Source of the DNA: Lycium barbarum
Lineage: Eukaryota; Streptophyta; Magnoliopsida; Solanales; Solanaceae
DNA length: 64,000 nucleotides
Assembly: GCF_019175385.1 (NCBI RefSeq)
Contig: NC_083338.1
Coordinates: 67,302,884-67,366,883 of the forward strand
Direction of reading: 5' to 3'
Part shown: positions 55,987 through 64,000 of the stretch, piece after piece
Layout: every line of letters starts with the position of its first letter
Position numbering within the stretch: position 1 is the stretch's first letter
Position numbers and translations under genes: made by a program
The notes under the pieces: model-generated
Told to the model about the DNA's origin: nothing
Databases searched by the model: none
Seen by the model: only the letters and a program-made list of their open reading frames with translations

Positions 55987-57348
55987 CGTTAATTCAAGTT
56001 TTGGAGCGTTACCAGGTATGTAGAGTTACTATCTACGTGTGGGAACATCATTGTTCTTCCCCACGCCTCCTAATCCATAAAGTATGAAACTTTACAAAAC
56101 TAGGGTTTCTATTGTATACTATGCTCATGATAACCCTAGGTCCATGTCTATGACTATATTATGTTTGAATTGCTATTATTCTATCATTGTGTTCTTGATA
56201 CTCATTATGATTATTGAGAATCTGTCTGTAATCCATGAAAACCCATATTTTGTATTCCATGGGTTCTTGCATGCATGTTTTTGACTAAGACTGATAATTT
56301 TATGAATATCCTATATGTCTACAAGTTTTCATGCAATTAAATCATATAATTACTTTCATGCCATGATATAAGAAATATACATGCTAAATACAAGTTATTT
56401 CACGAAAATCATGGGCTTCATAGCCAACTATATTATGTTCATGTTTTTGGGAGTTGGACGAATTGCCGAGAAGGCTCAGATAGCCTGAAACTACGTAGCC
56501 ACTGTAGGACAAGGAACGCTCCGCCCAGATAGGACGATACCTTAATTTTACACTGAATGGATCTATCATGCACGATACCACCTCATACCGTAGCAAGGTA
56601 TGGGGGCTCTGCTGGTCCGGCGAGGTACCAGACTCCACGTACCCACGTGGTGATATTATATTGTCGGTTATGAAATGCTCTCCCTACCTACCATGTTTTA
56701 CTCATGCTTTATATTATATATGTATTCATGTTCATGCTCAGAACCAGGTTTCAGTTTCACGTTCAGTTCTTATCTTTATTACTTTATGTCCCATGTTATT
56801 TCATTCAGTTGCCTTACATACCAGTACATTCAATGTGTTGACGTCCCCTTTTATTGCCTGGGGACCTGCATTTCACGATGCAGGTACTGATATACAGGAC
56901 GACACATCTGCTCAGTAGGACAACATTCGTATCAGCTTATTGGTGAGCCCCATCTCATTCAGGGTTTAGTCAACTTTTGTTTTATGATTGGTTATGCATC
57001 TAAGGTATGCTGGAGGCCTTGTTCCAGTAAGTATGTTTTCCAGTCAGACTCATGATAGAGGTTTCATAGACTAGACAAGTCAGTTATGCTATGTCAGACA
57101 TTCGGAGTCGTATAGCCATTTTAGCTCATTCATGTTATTTTCGCACTCATGTTTAAACAAGTATTTTTATTAAGTGTTATGACTTACTACATTTTATAAA
57201 GGCTCATCATGCATTCACGTTATATTCCGCCCATGTTATGCCTCATGATGATTCAGCAAGCCATGTGGTTCGCTCAGTCACATGCAGTAAGGCACCGAGT
57301 GACGTGTTTCGCCCAGGCCATGGTTCGGGGCGTGAAACTTGCTCACGT
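55987..57348 (+). repeat. LTR I, 5'-truncated, plus orientation
   Basis: It is LTR-like sequence ending GGGGCGTGAAA. Its part from about 56398 to 57348 is the reverse complement of the K LTR at 58183-59158. It has the typical LTR double hairpin: GTCCCC/GGGGAC (56843-56865), then CCTGCAT/ATGCAGG (56865-56884). The LTR start is missing where it joins LTR L. No PBS follows, so it is a 3' or solo LTR. The short ORFs on both strands are LTR sequence. Confidence 0.7.
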
Positions 57349-58182
57349 CATATTCTCTAGGTCTGATTTGAATAAGCTGAAATAATTTGAAACTAATACT
57401 AAAAGAAATTCAATATCATCTGCTCATGGTTTTCTTATCGTATCAGTCCCTTCCTAGTAATGTGCATTGATCATATGGCAAAAATATATATATCCTTGAA
57501 AAGGTCAAGACTTTTTATTATTAAAAGTGGTTGGCTCTTAGGCTATTCCCCTGCTCAAAACAACCGTGGACAATTTATGCCTGTTGCGATTAACTTCGTA
57601 ACATGGTACCTCATGGGGTTTTAAATATGAACCATCACCCTTACACTATAGCTTCATGGTCAAAGAGTCCAAATAAACTTACCCTATAGGGTATATATCC
57701 TACGTGTTCTACCATACCGAAATTTGTCTTTCAAATGGTACTACAACCTGATAAACACACCATGCACTATTTGGCAAGTCTTGGGTCTCGAATTTCCTTC
57801 TTGCCGCTTACACATTTTATACGTTCAGAATTTGATGGAAAAAGAATATTACTTACTGCTCTAAGCTTCATGGCACGAGTTAGAATAATTCATGATGACT
57901 CTATCGGAGAGCAACACATCGATAACGACTAGCTTTACATCTTCCTCATCTATTGAGACTAGGCGTATTCGGTAGAATAGGAAACAACACATGAGTTCGA
58001 GTGATTTTTGAGCACACAGCTCTATTGCACGATCTAAAGTTGAAAGAAGTGAGACAATCTTAAATGTCTTGGTGGTCAATTGTTCATATGTGTGGCACGC
58101 ACACACTTATAAAAGTTACCCCACTGGACACGGTTTCATAGAGTCCCTAAGAAACTTAAACCTAGGCTCTGATACCAAGCTT
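57349..58182 (-). other. Leader and undetermined remnant between inverted LTRs I and K
   Basis: The right end holds a minus-strand leader of K: PBS TGGTATCAGAGC (58177 to 58166), then sequence like the leader of A (58015-58165, with GCACGATCTAAAG, and a possible hairpin 58083-58115). The other 600 bp shows no domain. An ORF at 57861-58106 spans the leader and is not convincing. No gag start is recognised. Confidence 0.55.
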
Positions 58183-58794
58183 TGTCACATCCCGTACCGT
58201 GGCCTGGGCGAAACACGACACTCGGTGCCTTACTGCATGTGACCGAGCGAACCACATGGCTTGCTGAATCATCATGAGGTATAACATGAGCGGAATATAA
58301 TATGAATGCATGATGAGCCTTTATAAAAAATAGTAAGTCATAATACTTAATAAAAATACTTGCTTAAACATTAGTGCGGAAATAACATGAATGAGCAAAA
58401 ATGGCTATACGACTCCGAATGTTTGACATAACATAACTGACTTGTCTAGTCTATGAAACCTCTATCATGAGTCTGACTGGAAAACATACTTACTGGGACA
58501 AGGTCCCCAGCATACCTTAGATGCATAACTAATCATAAAACAAAAGTTGACTAAACCCCGAATGAGATGGGGCTCACCAATAAGCTGATACGAAAGTTGT
58601 CCTACTGAACAGATGTGTCGTCCTGTATATCAGTACCTGCATCGTGAAATGCAGGCCCCCGGGCAATAAAAGGGGACGTCAACACATTGAATGTTCTGGT
58701 ATGTAAAGCAACTGAAAGAAATAACATGGGACATGGAATAACATGATAGGAACTGAAACTGAAAACCTGGACATGAACATAAGCATGAGTATGG

Positions 58795-58856
<62 letters not shown>

Positions 58857-59158
58857 GATATAAGTTAAACATGATAAGTAGGGAGAGCATTTCATAAACC
58901 GACCATGTGATATCACCACGTGGGTACGTGGAGTTTGGTACCTCACCGGACCAGCAGAGCCCCCATACCTTGCCAGGGTATAAGGTTGTATCGTTCCTGA
59001 TGGATCCATTCAGTGTAAAATTAAGGTATCAACCTATCTGGCCGGAGCGATCCTTGTCCTACGGTGGCTATGTAGTTTTAGGCTATCTGAGCCTTCTCGG
59101 TAATTTATGCAACTCCCAAAAGCATGAACATAATATAGTTGGCTAAGAAGCCCATGAT
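58183..59158 (-). repeat. LTR K, 3' part, minus orientation, broken by element J
   Basis: On the minus strand it ends ...GTACGGGATGTGACA at 58183, next to a PBS, so it is a 5' LTR. Its remaining part lies beyond element J and outside the window. It is about 90 percent like LTR I in inverted orientation by eye. It contains an (AC)n(AT)n microsatellite absent from I. Confidence 0.8.
58796..58857. repeat. (AC)n(AT)n compound microsatellite
   Basis: About 18 AC units then about 12 AT units. The ORFs across it (VCVCVC, IYIYIY) are repeat translations. Confidence 0.97.
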
Positions 59159-60828
59159 TGTTATACCCCGTATTTTATACGTCGAGTTATTCGCAAAGGA
59201 ATCGACGCGAGTTAAAGACGGAACACTTCCCGGACACGGAATAGGAACCCTTAATTTTTTTCAATTTCTAAATTAGAATTAATTGGTTATAAATTTTATT
59301 TAGTGTAAAAATATTATTATTGGAGATTAGGAATTAATTAATTGTGATTAGATTATTAAGTGGGAATTAGTAATTAATTAAAATTAATTATGCAAGTGGG
59401 CCCCACCCGATATTGAAAAAAATAAAAAAAATTAAATGGGAAAGTCATCAATTAGATGACACCTAGTGGAACACGTGTGGGGCTTATGGGCCTCACATAT
59501 AAGGCACAAAATGATGCCTTAAGCATCATTCTTCACAAGTTGAACAAGAACAAGAAACATTTTTGAAGAAAAAAATTAGAAGCTCTCGGCCAAGGCAAGG
59601 TTTGGCCGAGATTTGAGAAAGTGAGGAAGTAAAATTGAAATTGTGAATTGTATACACGTTCAAGCATTCCAACGTGAATTGATTCTCGGAGTCGAGTTGA
59701 TTAAGGTAAGATTTGATCTTTTTATACACATTTGGGAGGCAATTTAAATTTGTATAAATTTGTAGATATGTGATGAATATAAGAAGTTGTAGGTGTTGGT
59801 GTTGAAAAATAAATTGAGCCGTGTAGGGGGCTGTTCTAATTAGGCGTGGAGAATTAATTTTAAGTCGGGTTATAGTTGTTGTTATCATGGATTGTATGGT
59901 GAAAGAATGAGGAAGTTAAAGTTGAAGTTGTGTTGATATGAACATATTGTCATCCTTATTGGATTAAAAGAATTGAAGATATGGTTATGTCTATATGTTG
60001 TTGTTGGTATTTCTGTGTTACAGGAGGGCAATTGGAAATTTGGGATAGGCGAATATATAGGGGAAGTGCTGCCGGATTTTCGCTAAATCTTTAGATAATA
60101 GAAAACCCTAAACGAGAATATATAAGCTGAAATATAGGTTCGATAAGAAATAGGCTATAGATTTGTAAACTAAATAATATAGTTACTAACGATAACGTTA
60201 CTCTTATATAAATAGGCTAAAAGAGCGACGAGGCGAAAGGATTCACGAATAGTCGCTAACGGTATGTAAAGCTGTCCCTTCTTTCTTTTGGCATGTCTTA
60301 GACTTAAGTGACGACTGATATGAACCTTGGGGTAATTCCATTCATAAGCTTTGAGTGATGTTTATGATCCTTATTCACTTCTTGATACTACGATTCTCAA
60401 GTGATTGAGTCTCCCTTTTCAGTTTTCTGTACGTTGGATGGCAGTCGATGTCTACCCGTTCCTATTCTTAGGAACTCTATGATAACTAGTGACTGGATTT
60501 TTATAAGGTGTTTCATGCTATAGTGACATATGACTATGATCCTTAAGACTTTGTAATATACTTATAATGACGTTCAAGGGATGTGTATATGTTTCCGAGT
60601 GGCATTCGAAAGGTATTTGATACGACTATTGTCTTGATTTTCAAATTGTAATTCGTGTTGATTATTCTGTTGAGTCTTCGAAAATGTTTTAAAATTGCAT
60701 ATTGTTTCTCACTACTCTGCTCGTGCCTGCCTTAATAAGTCTTTCACTGAGTCCCAGGCCAGAATCTGTTATCGTGCACACTTTCACTGCATTGTTCACC
60801 GAGTCCGTCACTAGAGGGAAGGATACGG

Positions 60829-60829
<1 letters not shown>

Positions 60830-60899
<70 letters not shown>
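60830..60899. repeat. (TA)n microsatellite in the element J LTR
   Basis: About 33 TA units with one TATACATA interruption at the left end. The ORF through it (IYIYIY) is not a gene. Confidence 0.97.
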
Positions 60900-60900
<1 letters not shown>

Positions 60901-60903
<3 letters not shown>

Positions 60904-61008
60904 ACGCTGTGTTATGGTGTTATGCTGTGTTATAGAGTTATGCTGTGTTACGGAGTTATGCTGTGTTACGGGGTTATGCTGTGTTCTGGAGTATGCTGTG
61001 TTATGGCG
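60901..61008 (+). repeat. 18-bp minisatellite in the element J LTR
   Basis: Six units of GTTATGCTGTGTTAYGGN run head to tail directly after the TA tract; the last ones are slightly shortened. Confidence 0.88.
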
Positions 61009-61509
61009 CCAAAGACGGGGTGGCGACCATGTTCACCGAGTCCCATAATGGGCCGGATATGATATATGATTTTCACATGCATGATTTATGTTTCAAAAGC
61101 AAGCATTTTGGTATTCTGGTTATTGTACTCGTTTTCTGTACTTCTTATTTCAATTATGATCCTGTTTACCGTATTTTATGCTTTACATGCTCCGTACATA
61201 TTCCGTACTGACCCCCCTTTCTTCGGGGGGGCTGCGTTTCATGCCCGCAGGTGCAGATACTCACTTAAGTGATCCGCCAGCTTAGGATTTCCCTTCTGCT
61301 ATCTTGGGGAGCTCCGTTGTTCCGGAGCCCATATTTTGGTACAGATCCTTTTTGATGTATATTTGTATATGTTGTCCAGGGGTACGACGGGGCCCTGTCC
61401 CGTCATATTTCAATGCTGAAACTCTTAGAGGTCTGTAGACATGTATGTGGGTTGTATTCAGATGTGATCAGTTGTGTCTGTAGGATCATTATGGATGTCC
61501 TGTCGCTGT

Positions 61510-61710
61510 AGGAGCCTTGTCTGCTTGCATATATTGTCGTTTTGTTATAGCAGCCTTGTCGGCTTGCTTATATTATCGTTTCATAGTGGCAGCCTTTTCG
61601 GTTTGCGTAATATACTGATATGTAGTGGCAGCCTTGTTGGCTTGTGTAGTGTAATGATATATATACAGTGGCAGCCTCGTCGACGTGCGTATGTTATTTC
61701 GATGTGATCG
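61510..61710 (+). repeat. 39-43 bp tandem repeat in the element J LTR
   Basis: Five diverged units each begin GCAGCCTTGTCGGCTTG and continue TATATT-CGT-like. A single such unit (CAGCCTTGTCGGCTTCTG) is in the LTR of H near 46900. Confidence 0.8.
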
Positions 61711-61807
61711 ATTGAAAACCTATGAAATCAGTCCGATTATGTTTGACAGGTATATATGGGTGTCCAGCTCGGGCACTAGTCATGGCCCACGGGGCTGGGT
61801 CGTGACA

Positions 61808-62011
61808 AAAGTGGTATCAAAGCAGTTCATCCTTGGAGTGTCTACAGACCGTGTCTAGTAGAGTATTGTTTATCGGTGTGTTGTGCATCACATCTATAAA
61901 CAGGAAGCTACAGGACATTTAGGGTGTCATCTTTCCTTCTCATCCTAAATTGTGCGATAGAGCCATGTTATCAGGATAATCCCTTTCTAACAGACTGCTA
62001 TGTTTACAGCT
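61808..62011 (+). promoter_or_regulatory. Element J leader: PBS and hairpin
   Basis: The PBS reads TGGTATCAAAGC (61812-61823), one base off the iMet consensus. The leader hairpin is at 61868-61901 with loop TTGTGCAT. It ends at gag ATG 62012. Confidence 0.83.
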
Positions 62012-64000
62012 ATGCCTCCAAAGAAAGCGACAGCTGCCCAGAAGGGCAAATCGATAGCAGGGAATACTAGCCTGACTCGGAGAGTTACTAGGGCTCGTGC
62101 CCAGATTATGCCTGAGGTTGTGCTCTAGTCCGCGAGTTCTGCTACATCGTCACTTCCAGAGGGACCTAGGGTAGCGACAGCTTCGGGTCAGGGGGCGGCT
62201 CCACCACCAGTCCTTGAGGTTCCAGCACCTGAGCCTCCAGCTCCTCAGCCAGGGGCGGAGGATAGGGCCATGAGAGATGCAGTTCAGTTGCTCACTAGGT
62301 TAGTGGCAGGACAGGCTTGCAGGCAGTACTAGGGGTTGACCAGACAGATAGACATGACAGTCTGAGAGCCCGTAACTTTCTAAGCTGTAATCCTCCAGAG
62401 TTTTTTTGGGTCAAAGCCCGAGGATGACCCGCAGGAGTATGTTCGGCAGATGCAGCGTACGTTGCGACTAATTAAGGCTTGTGAGACTGAGTCTGTTGAG
62501 TTAGCGTCGTATCGATTGCAGGATGTAGCTGTCAATTGGTATGAGTCGTGGGAGTTGTCTAGGGGCGAGGATGCTCCTCCAGCAGTGTGGGATAAGTTTG
62601 TGGAGGCCTTCTTTGGCCACTTTCTGCCTCCAGAGATGCGGCGAGCTAGAGTTGATAGATTCCTACAGTTGAGACAGAGGGGCAGGAGTGTTCGAGAGTA
62701 TAGTCAAGAGTTTGACTCATTGGCTAGACACGCACCCACTATTGTAGCTGATATGACCGATAGGATGCATCGATATGTGTTGGGGTTGGATCGTTATTTG
62801 GTTTATAGCTGTATGGTAATGGCTTCCCAGCCAGGGATGGATATTGCTCGGGTACAGGCGTATGCACAGGGGATGGAGGATCGACACAGAGGGCGTCAGC
62901 CCGACAGATATTATGACAGGGGCCAGCCCAAGAGGGCTAGATCGGTTGGTTATTCTAGTGAGTTTCGAGGCGGGCAACCTCAGCAGTATACTAGATATCC
63001 TTCTCAGCCAGCCCGGAGTGCACCCTCACAGTTCACGGGTAGGAGATTCGATATTACAGGGTACTCAGGAGCCGGTCAGAGCTCCAGGGCTTCGGGTTCG
63101 CAGGTGAACAGAGGTTCCAGTCAGTCGAGGCCACGCTTGCCTCGGTGTTCTCGGTGTGGGAGGCATCATTCTGGAGAGTGTTATCGTGCTATAGGTGCTT
63201 GTTTTTCTTGCGGCCGTCAGGGCCATATTATTAGGGAGTGTCCCCTTGGGGGTAGTCCAGGCGGTGCAGCTGAGCCTACTGGGTCGGTTGCTGGTTCATC
63301 TTCTTCTGTAGAGATGCGCCCTGGGGGGCAAGGTTTTCAGGCATCTGCAGGCCGTGGTAGAGGTCGTGGAGGAGCTTCCAGTTCTAGCGGCCCTTCGAAC
63401 CGCATATATGCCTTGGCTAGTAGACAGGATCAGGAGGCGTCACCAAATGTGGTTACAGGTATACTATCGATTTTCTCCCGAGATGTATATGCATTGATAG
63501 ACCCAGGCTCCACCTTATCGTATTTTTCTCCCCTTGTTGCTAGTAGAATTGGGATAAAACCTAAACCGATAGAACCCTTCGAGGTAGCTACACCAGTAGG
63601 AGATTCTGTTATAGCAAGGCAAGTATATAGAGATTGTTCGGTAAATATATGTAGCCGTTGCACTAAAGCAGATCTGATAGAATTGGATATGACTGAATTT
63701 GATGTTATTATGGGTATGGATTGGTTAGCTTTTTGTTATGCTAACGTCGATTGTAGAGGCAAGATAGTCCGATTTCAGTTCCCAGGAGAACTAATTATAG
63801 AGTGGATGGGAAGTACAGCAACGCCGAGGGGTAAGTTTATTTCATACCTCGAGGCAAGGAAGATGGTTAGAAAGGGTTATATTTATCATCTGGTTCGTGT
63901 GCATGATTTGAAAGCAGAGGTACCGACTCTTCAGTCAATCCCAGTAGTTAATAAGTTTCCAGATGTATTTCCAGACGAGCTTCCAGGTCTTCCTCCTGAG
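62012..64000 (+). pseudogene. gag: Gag and protease of element J (runs off the right edge)
   Basis: ATG 62012 opens [18 protein letters not shown]. An in-frame TAG at 62126-62128 follows, then a frame change near 62328 and its reversal in a T-run at 62401-62407 (seven T where six keep frame). From 62402 the frame is open to the window end, about 530 codons: FFGSKPEDDPQEYVRQM, SVELASYRLQDVAVNWYESWELSRG, the linker RGQPKRARSVGY, CSRCGRHHSGEC (CX2CX3HX3C), CFSCGRQGHIIREC (CX2CX4HX4C), the protease motif [25 protein letters not shown], and the linker to [15 protein letters not shown] at the start of the RT region. RT and beyond are outside the window. The three lesions lie in the first 130 codons; the rest looks well kept. 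Confidence 0.88.

Larger units (their letters stand above)
59159..61807 (+). repeat. 5' LTR of element J
   Basis: This LTR is 2649 bp, TGTTATACCCCG to GGGTCGTGACA. It contains a TATA-like ATATATAGGGGAAGTGCTGCC region (60052-60072), a (TA)n microsatellite (60830-60899), an 18-bp minisatellite (60901-61008), the double hairpin (61212-61250), and a 39-43 bp repeat GGCAGCCTTGTCGGCTTG (61510-61710). Confidence 0.92.
59159..64000 (+). mobile_element. Element J: Tekay-type retrotransposon, cut by the right edge
   Basis: 5' LTR (59159-61807), leader with PBS, gag and protease, continuing out of the window before RT. It is inserted in LTR K; ATGAT (59154-59158) is the expected left TSD copy. Gag is of the same [13 protein letters not shown] type as A and H. 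Confidence 0.9.

Noticed and set aside
57861..58106. Possible small gene in the spacer between LTRs I and K
   Set aside because: It overlaps the K leader next to the PBS, and no domain or matching copy supports it.
1..64000. Integrated pararetrovirus or another viral insertion
   Set aside because: Every RT found is followed by RNase H then integrase or lies in an LTR element; no movement or coat protein domain is seen.
1..64000. tRNA or rRNA genes
   Set aside because: tRNA-like matches are only the 12-nt primer sites complementary to initiator tRNA-Met; no cloverleaf or rRNA segment was recognised.

Overview
This window is plant nuclear heterochromatin made almost wholly of LTR retrotransposons nested in one another. 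No ordinary host gene, rRNA, tRNA or CRISPR array could be supported. The host is most likely in the Solanaceae: a 3' fragment of a TS-type SINE with its (TTG)n tail lies at 42716-42822, and the elements are Ty3/gypsy chromoviruses of the Tekay (Del) type with long 2.3-3.1 kb LTRs and a tRNA-iMet primer site. The species cannot be fixed from this sequence.

Left half (1-36476): broken elements lie inside one another, and only the right-hand part of each broken element is in the window. Element A (minus strand, 1-12873) is a young tandem array: gag (running off the left edge) - LTR - full internal region - LTR. It sits in the integrase gene of element B (plus, 12874-16887). B sits in the 5' LTR of element C (16888-22310), a non-autonomous element with a 1.8 kb decayed interior. 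C sits in the 5' LTR of element D (22311-33639), which also carries a solo LTR E (23550-26679, TSD TAGAG) in its gag gene. D sits in the reverse transcriptase region of a Reina-like element on the minus strand.

Middle (33640-43949 and 55273-55986): a roughly 5.7 kb block occurs twice in tandem. It holds a decayed Reina-like gag-PR-RT region, a short Reina LTR fragment, and a Tekay-like LTR (L) inserted in that fragment. Both copies share the L insertion site, so L is older than the duplication. D hit copy 1; the SINE and element H hit copy 2.

Right half: element H (43950-55272, TSD ATAAT) is structurally complete but its polyprotein is broken by two frameshifts and two stops. Beyond it lie two LTRs in inverted orientation (I, 55987-57348; K, 58183-59158) and element J (59159 to the right edge), inserted in K and cut off before its RT.

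The autonomous elements encode one Gag-Pol polyprotein: Gag with two zinc knuckles, protease, reverse transcriptase, RNase H, integrase, and a C-terminal chromodomain. Comparing the independent elements shows three small inverted-repeat structures that recur at fixed places and show compensatory base changes: a hairpin with a self-complementary loop between PBS and gag (like a retroviral dimerisation site), a pair of hairpins inside the LTR, and a hairpin next to the polypurine tract. These are the most interesting signals here.
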